A DNA stretch of 64,000 nucleotides from Aspergillus flavus (lineage: Eukaryota; Ascomycota; Eurotiomycetes; Eurotiales; Aspergillaceae), in assembly GCF_009017415.1 (NCBI RefSeq), contig NC_092410.1:1364001-1428000 (forward strand), written 5' to 3'. The notes under the pieces were generated by a model. That model did no database searches and was not told where the DNA came from. It saw only the letters and a list, made by a program, of their open reading frames with translations. Within the stretch, counting starts at the first letter, position 1; every line of letters begins with the position of its first letter. Below are positions 38,418 through 49,798 of the stretch, piece by piece. The translations under genes and the position numbers were made by a program.

Positions 38418-40305
38418 TCAGTCCCCATAAACGGAAGCACGAGACCACTTTCCAGCAGCTCTAATACGCTTCCCAAAGATGTAAAACAAGTACGGAATGG
38501 GTATAAGCGCAACCGACACAAAGCCCAGAACACTGGAAGCCCAGGGCACGCCCAACTTGCGGAACATGATACTCGCGAAGAGCGGGAAACAGCCTGCGAA
38601 GACACTCCGGAGGAAAGTGTTGGCTGCCACAGCGCTGGCGGAGACTTTCTGGAAGGTGTCGATCAGGTAGTTGAGAGCGGCTTGGAAGATGGTGAAGAAG
38701 CCGAAGCCCATCATCACGGCGCCAATTACGGGGCCGATCCAGTGAATGTCCGGTTGACCGGTCCAGCCGAATACGAACATGCCTGCGGCGAAGAAGACGG
38801 ATCCTAGCATCATTGGGGGAAGTCGGGCTTCGGGGACAGGGAAATTGTTGTTTGCTTTGAAGCGCCTAACGTAAAACTTTTGGTTGAGGAGGTTGACGGC
38901 TGCGCCGAAGAGGATTCCGACTAAGTACCCTAGGAATGGCAATGCGCCGACAACTTGGTTCCAACCTCGGACTTCTTGGAATTCAACGGGGAAAGCTGCC
39001 AGGCTAAGGTAGATGATACCGTAAACGAATGAGGCGTAAAGGGCGACCAAGAAACAAATTGGGGTTGTGAGGAGCTGGAAGGGGCGGATGAGGTATTTGT
39101 TGCCGAGTTCCTTGAATGTGACGTCCCATTCTTCATGGCGCGCGTGGAGAGCCCAATTACCACTCTCGAATCGGAGTCTCTGGGCCTTGTAGACTAATAA
39201 AACTGGGGGATAGCTTTCATCAAGGAACAAAACGTCCATCGTGAGGAAGAACATCATCATAATACCGGTGAGCTGGAAGAAACGAAGTTAGGAGTCTCTG
39301 GGTGACAGTATGAGAGAACGTAGTACTGACATATTCAGTCCATCTCCAACCAAGATAGCTTTGAACAATTGCACCACCAACGATAGGTCCTAGCACCGGT
39401 CCTCCAACCACGGCCATAGCATAACCAACAATAGCCGCTCCTCGCTGTTCCGCGGTCCAAATATCACTCAGTACACCGCCAGTGTTGGTGACAGGTGCCG
39501 AACCAAAGAATCCGGTGAAAAACCGAGTGATCATAACTGTCTGTAGATCTTTGGCGGTAGCGGTGCCAAAGGAGAAAACAGCAGCAATGAAGTATGGGGC
39601 TAGAACAGCAGGTTTCCGCCCATAGACTTCAGATAATGGTGCCCACACAAGCGGTCCAAGCCCTGAAGGGACATTAGCCAAGGGTCCCTTAAATGTGGGT
39701 GATTTCCAGCTTTAGGACCTACCAAACCCGAACAACAGCAATGCTGTACCAAGAGTACCAACTTCCTCGCCGACGCCGAACTCCGCATCGACTTGTCTCG
39801 TGCCTGTGGAGTAGCTGTCCTTATGTCAGTATACCATTATAAGAACATGAATAAGGCACTGGATCATACATCGAACTGGCCCAAGTCGCACCTGTATTTC
39901 GAGCATTCAAGTCAGGACTTTAGACAATTATATAGAGGTAACAATTTGCATACCCATTGTTGTCAACCCGTACAATAGAGTAGTAATAGCCTTTTTCCTA
40001 AAACTCCAATTAAGCGGTCGATACGGGTCATCGGGTCCATCGAAGTCCACGATCACATCAGTCGATGTTTTGGTATGTGTCAGAGGGTGCGTGAAGCGAG
40101 CAGTTTGGCCAGGTTCTCGACTGCGAATTCTTGAAACTACCGATTGCGCGCGTTGTTCAAAGACCGACAGGGCGGAGGCCGCTGTGCTCTGCTTCTCCAG
40201 CGTTGCGTTGGGTCGTTCATCGTAGTTGGTATGCCGCAGCTCTAGCGAATTGCCGTCATCGTCGAGAGAGCTATGAGATGAAGATCGTTCTTCGTCTCTT
40301 GTCAT
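38418..40305 (-). CDS. MFS drug:H+ antiporter (DHA1 type), 550 aa
   Basis: Exons are 39954-40305, 39870-39891 (22 nt), 39723-39814, 39331-39662 and 38418-39272. It is a plasma-membrane exporter of the 12-helix DHA1 group. A polar N-terminal tail (about 100 aa) leads into NWSFRKKAITTLLYGLTTMG. The microexon supplies GATWASS, and motif A is seen as PLSEVYGRKPAVL. The following VVGGPVLGPIVGGAIVQ segment is the antiporter motif C region. The second half has a long loop (SGNWALHARHEEWDVTF) and ends at KWSRASVYGD. Placed beside and convergent with the NRPS, it is most likely a second exporter of the cluster product. Substrate cannot be told. A similar MFS gene flanks A. fumigatus pes1, as I recall. 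Confidence 0.93.
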
Positions 40306-41284
40306 GATCTCATTAGCAAATGACGTAGATAACGCAGGCTGCCAAGAGAATTCTGTAATGTATTGAAGAATCCCCGAGGGACGTTTTCCCCGTAGACAAT
40401 AGTGATAAACGCGAATTGGCGCAAAAGAGCAACAGAGCGGTATGAATCAGACGTCACTGGTTCCAGGAAAAATCAAAAGTCTAGGCAATTCGAAGAATTT
40501 TGACAGGAACCAGAACTATATAAAAGTTCTTTCAATGCTCGGCCAAAAGCCGTCTTAACCGAGTCACCACTCCGAGACCGTAATCGGACGTCCGACCACA
40601 TCTTCATTCGCCGCTAAATGCATTTGCCGCTAAGTTGTGTAGTGGGGTCGCAGCTCGGCTGAAGCCCGTATTGACCGATCATTTATTCACCCGCAGTCAC
40701 CAGCAATCTAGATTCCCGTGGAAGTTCAATCATGACATCTAATTAGTCGCTGCTCAGTTCTTTGAAAGCTAATGGCAGTTGAGTTGGCAGGACATCCGCA
40801 TTCATTTCAATCGCCAAGCCTGCCGAACCACTCTCCGGAATATTTTCCGAGACCATTTTAGACGCTAAAAAGGACGATCGCCGGGGAAAAGACAAAGAAA
40901 AGTGGACCGGGTCCATATCGCATCACGTGAAATGTCACGGGACTGATTGAGAACGAATAACGATAATAATATATCATATAGAGATCCCTAATAAATAGAA
41001 ACCAAGAATGTGCCGCAATATCTTAAAAATAAAAAAAAAAAAAAAATTGGAAGTTTAGATCAAACATAACCAATCCATAAAAAGACAGCCCGGGACAAGG
41101 GAAAACGGTTATCTATGAATTGAGCAATGTTTCACTAGTTTGTGAAGCAATAGCGATAATTCCTCATATCTCCATGTAATATCCGAACATGATCGTAGTC
41201 CTCTATTCATATATTCTACCCATCGTATATCTTGCAAAGATAGTTCATGCAGATACATGTATATGATCGTAATACATCAAGTCA
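40306..41284. other. intergenic region: MFS promoter and iml2 3' end
   Basis: No gene is seen. A CACGTGAAATGTCACG stretch lies near 40924-40939 and a 16-A tract at 41031-41046. It marks the right edge of the metabolite locus. Confidence 0.55.
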
Positions 41285-43733
41285 TCAATTGGCGGGAGTA
41301 GAGTGCGTGCTCTCCCACTTGCGCACTGCCTCCATAGCAGCGGTCACCTTGAGACCAATACGAGCGTCCAGCTCGTAGCTTTCCCATCTAGCAGCCTTCT
41401 CAAGGTATTCCTTGCATTCTTGCACCTGCTTTCTTTCGAGTTGTGTTCCTTCCTCACCGTTAGTGATCTTGCCCTCAGTAGCCGGAGCGTCGTGAACGGC
41501 TATGTAACCGGGACGTTCCATCCAGAGATTAGCCGCCATCTCGAAATGAGCCACTGGGTGGATCCAATTGTCTTTAAGATGGCCCGTGAACAAAGACTTG
41601 TCATGGTTGAGGACAGACTCTTTAAGCAACTGTCTAGCCTCGTCATGTTTACGCATCGCACGCATGACGGCAGCCCGCAATAGCTGTAGAATTGCCTTCT
41701 CTTCGGGACCTTCCCGGGACCACTTCTTGTTTTCGTCGCTTTCGGACCAGGCGAGCTTCTGCATAGATTCATCGAGCTGGGCTTGTGTCATCCGACTATG
41801 TCCGTTCCAGAAGAAGATCATCTCTTCGATGGGATCAACGCCGACTGCCTCCACAAGGGGCACACTCCATTCCTTCGCTCGCGCTTCCCATTTGGCAATT
41901 TTCCGTGCAACGAATACATCAAAAGGTAGTTGTCGTGCCATGAAGCGCTTCTTTCCCGCAAACGTCGGCGCAGTTCGGAAGTACTCTGTAGCTTTTTCTG
42001 CGTGCTCTTCTGCTTTTTTAGGGTCTGTTACAATAGTGCTCCGGTATAAGGAGAGATGAGATGCTCCTGCAATATAATAGTATAATGAGCGAGACCAGGA
42101 ATTCAACTCGACGCACTAAGTACCCGTTAGCAGGCCCATACATGGCTTCCACTTGAAAAAGAGCTCAGACCTCGAGAAATGCTTCGGCGCACAGTTCATA
42201 CTTGTGGAGGTACATCGCATTCAAGCTGCGCTCAAACACCCGCAAAGCTTCGACCTGTTTGAGCGGACTGCGCTCTTCACCACACAGAAGCTCCAGGGAT
42301 CTTTCTAGATTCTTGTTCGCTCCTTCCATCCTAGACTCTTCAAGCAGCCAGAGTTGACTCTTGGGGAACCGCTGCCTCATCTGCGCTAACAAGGCCTCGA
42401 GCCTCTTCTGAGGATAGCCCTGCACATCGCCCTGGTCTCCCGGAACTGGGTCTGGCATAATATCGCAGTAACGGACGAAACCATTGTAATAACCGAGAAT
42501 CGCAAAAGCAGCAAGTGCCCCGATCAAATTATTAAACTTACTAGCTTGCCACAGCATCCTCAGTCCCCGCTCTTTATCTCCGTAGAACCCAATGATACTG
42601 AGCAATTTACTGAAGGCCGGAGGAACCATGGAGATGACAAGAAGAAGAATACCGAAACAAAAGTTAGAACCAGAGTGCACGAAAACATCAATCTGGTTTT
42701 TGAAGATATCTGAATCGGGATCGTGGCTAAGCATATCCGAGGGATTAGGCGTCGATAGTTCAGTTGATTCCCCAGATTTAGTGCTATCCTGAGAGACACT
42801 TAGATCAGATAACCTCTGGGATAGCCCTTTAGCCTCGACGGTGGCTGTTTGGCTGGGTTTGGATGCCTCCCCCTGGTCTGCAGGAGACACACCACCGCAA
42901 ATTGACTGCATATATGCCTGCTCCATCTTGAGGATGCCGTCTAGCGTGATGTATGCCTTTCTCATTTTATAGAAACCTTTGATACTTTCTGTAAGGCTCT
43001 CATTGAGCACACCCACAACAGCACTCATAAGCTGGGCCATCGCCTGACAGAGCGCGAACTCGGTGCCCGGCGAATAGATCGGCGAGTGATAAGTATTGGG
43101 AGCATGGGAGTTGTGCTGAGCCTTGTTTTGATCACTAGCTGCACTGGTCTCGGCCGTATTGAGTCGTTCCGATGCTGTCAGGGGTCAGTGATCAACCTAG
43201 TTCTTGCCGAGAGACCAAAGAATCCACGGACCTTGGCGCATAATCTCCTGTTCAAATCCCAGTGTTGCCCGGATAAATGCAACCACCCCTCGTCCAAGCT
43301 ATACACGAAGAAAAAGGGATCGTAAGTAAAGGCATTCAAAGGGTCGTTGTGGATCCTAAGAGCAGTAGTATTGCTCCCCAGCCACGGACAATACACACAT
43401 TGTGAAAAGACGAAACACCTTCCGAAAGACCATCTTCGGCACCGTCGACGTCATCATTCAGGATGAGGGTCGCAGCTAAACTCGTACAAGATTAGTATAC
43501 GTCTTGACTGGGCTTCGGGCGTCCACAGTAGGCAAGAAGCACATACCCCGCATAGCATCCTCAACTACACACTCGAGGAGACACAAATCAGTACATTACT
43601 GAACGCATAGCACATTGAAATGATTGCTGAAGAAACACTCACGATCCCGCAATTCAACCAACGAGTCCAAAGATTGCGTCGAGGCATTGGCACCAGCCTT
43701 CTTGCCATATAACCACGAGCCTACTTTGAGCAT
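41285..43733 (-). CDS. iml2: Iml2 family protein (695 aa)
   Basis: Exons are 43643-43733, 43547-43564 (18 nt), 43399-43475, 43232-43298, 42171-43174 and 41285-42115. Fungal Iml2 is a TPR-like helical protein of cytosol, lipid droplets and mitochondrial surface, linked in yeast to clearance of inclusion bodies. The N-terminus [12 protein letters not shown], the [13 protein letters not shown] segment, the [18 protein letters not shown] region and the C-terminal [19 protein letters not shown] stretch are typical of the Aspergillus family members I know. Length (about 700 aa) fits. The donor of intron 5 is GTCTGA, weaker than the rest, but it joins AFLE to [14 protein letters not shown] in phase. 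The 18-nt exon encodes the join LEDAMR. Confidence 0.93.
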
Positions 43734-44670
43734 GGTGAAAGGTGCAGGTCGCGCGAACCGTCGCAGATGGATATGAGATGAGACGAAAGATGAATTGAGG
43801 TCGAAATCAATTTTTCGCAGACAGAGCGCAAGCTGAAGGGGAGTAAACCCCAAGAGACGGAAGCAAACAAAATGGGAAGAACATATACTCTCCCATCAGA
43901 TACGGACCAAGGGCGTGGAGGGTTTCCGGGAACATAACCTTCCGGGATACAGAAAGGAAAAAGAAAAGCGGGAAATCAAGAACAATAAGTAAGAAAGGAG
44001 AGGAAGGTCCCGGTCATAAGAGCCGCGATAATGTAAGATGAATGGGTTAAGTAGAACCGTGGTCCACTATGGCGGCGAGGCGGAGCGTTCGGCCATGCGA
44101 TAAAGGGTAAAGAACGATGACCTGCCAGTGGATGGAAGAACTACAGCTAATAACTTGGTTTAATGAGAATATTATGAACGCATACATTCTCCTCTTTGGC
44201 CCCATTCAGTGAATTAATTCGGTAGCGTTAAATCCGATAAGTCCTGGCTTTGCGGCTTTCGATTTTTATACAGTATTTTTACTGATTTAATCCAGAGCTT
44301 GAGAGTAACTAAGAGATCTCAAAAAACCCAGTCTCTCCGGTAGTTCCGGGAGCCTCAAAAAGGGTGTGGTTCACTGGTTATGGTGTATTAAGTCAGTTAA
44401 TGGACATTAATTAGGCACAAATTTGGTTGGCCTTAATTGTCGGGTCTTGGCTTTCAGGTGTCTGGCGTCAGTGACCAACCCAAAGCCATCGATCGGTCTC
44501 CGCGCGCTTCTTTACAGCACCAAAAGCCCTCTCCCATCAACTCTAATAATCACTAGCTATTTAGCTTCGGCTCTCTCACATTCGAGCTCTTCCTGAATAT
44601 CCACTTTTAAAAACATATCTGGTCTATCGCCTAATACTCCAAACGCATCGTTCTCTCACCCCCACCCACC
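43734..44670. other. divergent promoter region, iml2 / sem1
   Basis: 937 bases between two divergent genes. No gene is seen. The sem1-proximal part is CT-rich, with a CACCCACC leader right before the ATG. Confidence 0.6.
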
Positions 44671-45187
44671 ATGTCGAACTCAACACAATCCCACGATAAG
44701 CCCGAAGCTTCACAGCAACCCCAACAGCAGAAGCCCCCCGTGTTGGAGGAAGACGATGAATTCGAGGATTTCCCCGTTGAAGGTCAGACAATAATAGTGG
44801 ATTCCGCCCGGTGAAAATAGCAAGGAAGACCAGCGACCTGATTGCATTACTGGAAGCTTCGATTGCTTCGTGAGATGAGAGTTGCGCTGACCGACGGTTT
44901 CCATCTACAGACTGGCCACAAGAAGAAACCGAACAAGCTTCTGGATCAGCAAACGGCGCTAATGGTCACCTTTGGGAAGAGAGCTGGGATGACGATGATG
45001 CCGCTGAGGACTTCTCGAAGCAGTTGAAGTGCGTATTAGTCCCCTATGGTGGCCGTGGTGGCCACAGCTCCAGCAGTTGCTAGGCGTTCGGTGCCATTGT
45101 GGCTGTTGATATTACGTCGAGACATGGTACTAATATTGTTGGTTTGACTGCAGGGAGGAACTGAAAAAGGTCGAAGCATCCCGTTAG
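44671..45187 (+). CDS. sem1: 26S proteasome lid subunit Sem1/Dss1 (87 aa)
   Basis: Exons are 44671-44782, 44911-45028 and 45154-45187. No single frame covers this gene; it appears only after joining three small exons. The protein is very acidic with the family's spaced motifs: EEDDEFEDFPVEDWP, then HLWEESWDDDDAAEDFSKQL, and a C-terminal helix LKEELKKVEASR. Sem1/DSS1 is an intrinsically disordered subunit that stabilises the proteasome lid and also works in TREX-2 mRNA export and BRCA2-type recombination complexes. Length matches the family (85-90 aa). It is divergent from iml2 and convergent with pgk. Confidence 0.95.
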
Positions 45188-45766
45188 TATGCAGAGTGGC
45201 ATGGTATCGGTTCGGTTCGCGAGATGAATGACAGCTCAATGAATTAATTGACCGTGGAATTACAAATATATCAAGACGAAACGCTATACATAACCTCACA
45301 ACTGGGCTAAGCTAGATCTCGATGCTCGAAGAATTTATTCCAAATCTTCTTTGACCTGCACTGTATTGGGATTGAGGATGTGCAGTTGAGGAGACAACCT
45401 ATGATGGGATACTTGACAGCAGGCCTACAGACGAGAAGAGGCGACGACTTGAGTTTTTCTCGCCACGTATTCTATAAGTATCTACAATTTAATTGTGAAA
45501 CGATTCAAAGTCCATCCCACACCAGATTAAGGCAATCACAGCTTAGGACCCAACACTATGTTATAGCACTCTATCATCAGAACCTTTCTTCTCATGCAAA
45601 AAAAAAAAAAAAAAAATGAACAAAATAACTAGTTTTGGATTAATTTATCGTCTCATGTACATTACATTTATGAAAGTTAAACGTCCCTCATAAGCGAGAA
45701 GACATGCTGGACATGAAGAGAGACTGTCCGACGCTTCCCCCTTTCAACACATTATTTGCGTTTCGC
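45188..45766. other. convergent 3' region between sem1 and pgk
   Basis: No gene is seen. It contains a 19-A tract at 45598-45616. Frames at 45380-45619 lack any domain. Confidence 0.6.
45598..45616. repeat. poly(A) tract, 19 nt
   Basis: Uninterrupted run of 19 A in the sem1/pgk intergenic region. Long A tracts also occur at 54825-54847 (23 A), 41031-41046 (16 A) and 2622-2635 (14 A), all outside genes. Confidence 0.9.
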
Positions 45767-47152
45767 TTACTTACTTGACAGAGCATCAACACCAGGGAGA
45801 ACCTTGCCCTCAAGGAGCTCCAGGGATGCACCACCACCGGTGGAGACATGGCTGAGCTTGGCCTCAGCACCGTACTTGGCAGCGACGGTTGCAGTGTCAC
45901 CACCGCCGATGATGACAATAGAACCAGACTGAGCAGCCGCAACAGCAGCATCAAGGGTCTTCTTGGTAGCGTTGGCGAAGGGCTCCAGCTCGAAGACACC
46001 AGGAGGACCGTTCCAGAGGATGGTCTTGGCCTCGGCAATAGTCTTCTTGTACAGCTCAACACTCTTCTCACCGACATCCAGGCCCATGTATCCATCGGGA
46101 ATACCGTCAGCATCGGTGGCATAGCCAGTCTTGGCATCGGCGGCGAACTTGTCAGCGGTCACGTAGTCAACGGGCAGAACAATCTTGACATTGTTCTTCT
46201 TGGCCTTCTCAACGATATCGCCGACAATCTTGCTACCGGCCTCATCGAACAAACTGTTGCCAATCTTGACGTTCTCGAGGGTCTTCTTGAAGGTGAAGGC
46301 CATAGCACCAGTGATGATCAAGCTGTTGACCTTGGGCAACAGGTTGTCGATCAGCTGGATCTTGTCAGAGACCTTGGCACCTCCCAGAATGGCCAGGAAG
46401 GGGCGCTGGGGGCTTTCCAAAGCCTTAGCAAAGTACTCAAGTTCCTTCTTCACCAAGAAGCCGGAAGCCTTCTGGGGCAGGTCAACACCAACCATCGAGC
46501 TGTGAGCACGGTGGGCAGTTCCGAAAGCGTCGTCTACGAGGCAAAGATTAGCATAGGAAGACAGAAGTCAATTGGACGTCCATGGGAGCTTACTGATGTA
46601 GACGTCACCAAGAGCAGTCAGTCCCTTGCGGAACTCTTCGACCTTCTCCTTGTCAGCCTTGACCTTCTTGCCCTCGGCATCCTTAGAGCTGCCCTCCTCC
46701 TCGGCGTGGAAACGCAGGTTCTCAAGGAGGATGACCTGGCCACCAGTGGCCTTGTTCACAATCTCTTCAGTCTCCTTGCCGACGCAGTTCTCGGCGAAGA
46801 TGACAGACTTGCTAAGCAGCTTCTCCAGCTCAGTAGCAACAGGCTTCAGGCTGTACTTGGGATTGGCCTTGCCATCGGGACGGCCGAGGTGGGACATGAG
46901 GACAACGGCCTTAGCACCATTCTCAATGGCGTACTTGATGGTAGGCAGAGCACCGACGATACGCTGATTGTTGGTGATCTTCTTGTCGGCATCGAGAGGA
47001 ACGTTGAAGTCGACCTATTAGTTGTCAACGGTTAGCATTCCCTGATCCGCGCGAATAATTGAGTTCCATTCGGTGCAGGTACATACACGGATCAAGACGC
47101 GCTTGTCCTTAAGGTCGACATCGGTGATGGCAAGCTTGTTGGAGAGAGACAT
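45767..47152 (-). CDS. pgkA: phosphoglycerate kinase (417 aa)
   Basis: Exons are 47087-47152, 46594-47014 and 45767-46533. Cytosolic glycolytic enzyme that transfers phosphate from 1,3-bisphosphoglycerate to ADP. Visible family marks are [43 protein letters not shown], the [11 protein letters not shown] hinge and nucleotide site, the WNGPPGVFE motif and the terminal [13 protein letters not shown] and [14 protein letters not shown]. The length of 417 aa is exact for fungal PGK. It ends in DALSSK. Codon use is strongly biased to C-ending codons, as in highly expressed fungal genes, and the opposite strand is open over most of exon 3 for this reason. Confidence 0.98.
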
Positions 47153-47982
47153 TATGGACGATGTTCTATCACACAAGGTGGGGGGAGGGTGGTCAGCGTG
47201 GAAGGTCAGAGCAGCAAGAAGGGGGACGGAGTACCTTTTAAATGAGCAAGTGGGATGTTTAAAAATACTCAATACGTTTCACGGTGAACGCCAGTCTCCT
47301 GATAGAAGCGATCGGTTCAGCGGCGGGGTAGAGGAACATTGTTTTGTCTCGTTTGGTGGGGCCACCGGTGAGAGATTCGCTGACGCATCGGACTGTTGCG
47401 GGACTGATGTCAATGATGACGGAAGGGTCCGGGGACCTCAGGGGACTCCAGATGCTTAGATTCTCGATAGCCTCGGATCGAGCTAATGTAGATCGCTTTG
47501 CTTCAAGTAATGGAATTATATACTACCGCTCTGCCGTTCTCGTACGGAAGCGATAGAGGGGCCCTGCCCCTCCCCTTTCCTACTACTATACTCCGTATAC
47601 CTTATCCGCCCGCCCATGGAAGCAGAAAGAACCATCCATGGCACTTAGTCGATTGGCATTATACCACCTCAAGGTCTACGGTGAGAATCATATGACAAAA
47701 GCTCGGTGAAGCAATGCGTAGTTGGGCGTTCCACCTTGTATAATGATATGCGTGTGAAAACAACCAGCAGTGAAATTGACAACCTTTTGAACCGTCCCAC
47801 CGAAGGGGAAAAGACCTAGACACCAGCCATAAGAATAAGGCAGCAGAACCCCAACGACAATATACAACGCCCAGGAAACAATCTAATGACACAAAAAAAA
47901 GACAAAGGAGCGACAAATGTGAAATGACTGACGATCCGAAACCCTCCCGAAACCATTCATATCATCATCACAGGTGATTTAA
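47153..47982. other. pgk promoter and 3' end of the Mpv17-family gene
   Basis: No gene is seen in 830 bases. It is the upstream region of a highly expressed glycolytic gene. Short frames at 47344-47916 show no domain. Confidence 0.6.
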
Positions 47983-49108
47983 TCAGTCCTCCTCGGAAGA
48001 GTTGGTCAAGGACAAGTACGCAGTCCAAGCGATACCAATAGAGGACACAAATGGCTACGAAAGAGAATGATGAAGTTAGAATTATACCGTCTCAGCTTGT
48101 TATCTTGGAGTAACAACGCATCACTTACGATTTGGAACTGGATTGGAACGACTCGGAAGTTAAGAACCTGCACAGCTGGCCAGAGAACAAAATTGGCCTT
48201 AAGAGTGGGCAGGTAAACATCCTGGAATTTGCGTGTCAAGGCTCTACGCCCACCACCTTCAGCGAGTGTCATGAATGTGAAGAAACACACCAGCCCTGTA
48301 CCGCAGTTAGCATCTCATATATGGTTTGCAGACCGTAGATAGCCATACCGAAAGGCGCGAAGAGAAACTGATCTACAGCAACTCGCTTCAAGGCCGGAAT
48401 GGTCGGGTTTTTCTTGGTAAGAGGGAATGCCCGAGATAGAAATCCGAACCACTTGAACTGGATCGGTGCCATGAAGAAACCATATGACATAAATCGTGTC
48501 AGTCGCTCGAAATCAAAAGGCGGAGGCAAGTGTCTCGCGTGTCCCAGCTCCCCAAGAGCTGGTGGCTTCTCCTTATCGAGGTCATGAATTTCGATTGAGA
48601 TGAGATCACCAGGATCATAATTCGGTCGGCCCGGTCGAGCTTTGAAGGCCGTGATCAGCTGCGCAACTGTATCCGCGACTCCACCGAGGACCTACGGCAT
48701 TCAATATTAGTTATGTTCGTCGTAAACAAGGATGTTAGCATAGGTGATATTTACCGCGTTGGTCACCATAGTAGTCAATACTGCAGACTGGATTAGCTTA
48801 TTGCCTTTGATGCATTAGATACCAATAAGAAGAGGCTTACCCGGCTTCTCTGCATAGTAGGAGTTGAATTTGGCCGCCAACCGCATCGCAACCGCCATTT
48901 CGATGAGAAAAATTATGCTGTGGAGCAAGGGCTATATGCAAGAGGTTAACGAAGGGTTACTATGAGTGATTTGCGCAAAAAGCGATAAGGGTTGTATATA
49001 ATAGGTGTTTGTAGAAAAGCCCTGGGTGTTTTTAACACTTACCAAACGGCCATAGATGTATCTCCGGTTGAGTCCATCCAGAATTTTTCGACGCGACGCG
49101 GAGAACAT
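47983..49108 (-). CDS. Mpv17/PMP22 family membrane protein (254 aa)
   Basis: Exons are 49043-49108, 48841-48931, 48755-48780 (26 nt), 48349-48691, 48129-48295 and 47983-48054. Mpv17/PMP22 proteins are small four-helix proteins of peroxisomal or inner mitochondrial membranes, thought to affect permeability and metabolite flux. Seen here are VLTTMVTNAVLGGVADTVAQ, the family block RLTRFMSYGFFMAPIQFKWF, a conserved ALKRVAVDQFLFAPFG, and the C-terminal WPAVQVLNFRVVPIQFQIPF with IAWTAYLSLTNSSEED. The 60-residue polar insert between helix 1 and the RLTRF block is usual for filamentous-fungal members. Organelle cannot be decided from sequence. The first 30 residues are the least certain part. Confidence 0.88.
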
Positions 49109-49798
49109 GGTGAAGCTAATTGAAACCAAAAACTAATAGATAATCGGAGTAGAAAAGGATCGAAGGCGAAGGCAAGATTCCGCTCGGCGGGATCCAGCCA
49201 GTATGACGCAAAGGAGAGGTCAAGGGCAAAAGAAGGGAGGCAAGTAGGACAAGAAACCCACAACGCTAACCCAGTAAAAATATATGGGAATATGTACCGA
49301 CGTCAGTGGGATAGGTCTCCACTAAATAACCAGCGATGAAAGTCGATCACCCTGTCCAGCTGGGGGATGGAATCTTGAAGGGGTTTCAGATTGTCGTGTG
49401 TCCAGTGTCAAGAGTGCAATAAGGCTGCCGTATTTAATTGTGGTATTGCGGGCGCGTAGATCCAATCCCACTCTTAGATCAGCTGCCCAGTCATTGTATC
49501 CGCCTTGCCGCCGCCTTCCGCTTTGCATAAATTTTCTGCCTCTGGGGCCGAACCATTACTAGTTTGCATCATAGACTGGTTCACTGTAGGATTTACCAGC
49601 CCTGAAGATGTTCTTTTGGCCCCATTTTCTTTTACGGTCTTTTATTATTGCTTCCATGGTTATAAATAGTAAGTAATAAGAGAAGTGTCCCCCTGCACGT
49701 TAGCCGCCGATCTTAAAATCACATGAGAGTCTCTATACGTATCTACATAGGAGGCATTCCTGCATTTCATGGCGATAACATAGTGTATGTACGGTGCT
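49109..49798. other. intergenic region: Mpv17-family promoter and trs65 3' end
   Basis: 690 bases without a supportable gene. Minus-strand frames at 49322-49528 and 49660-49896 have no domain content. Confidence 0.55.

Noticed and set aside
45848..47035. 395-aa plus-strand frame
   Set aside because: It lies antisense to all PGK exons and crosses pgk introns. Openness is explained by pgk codon bias and the translation has no domain.
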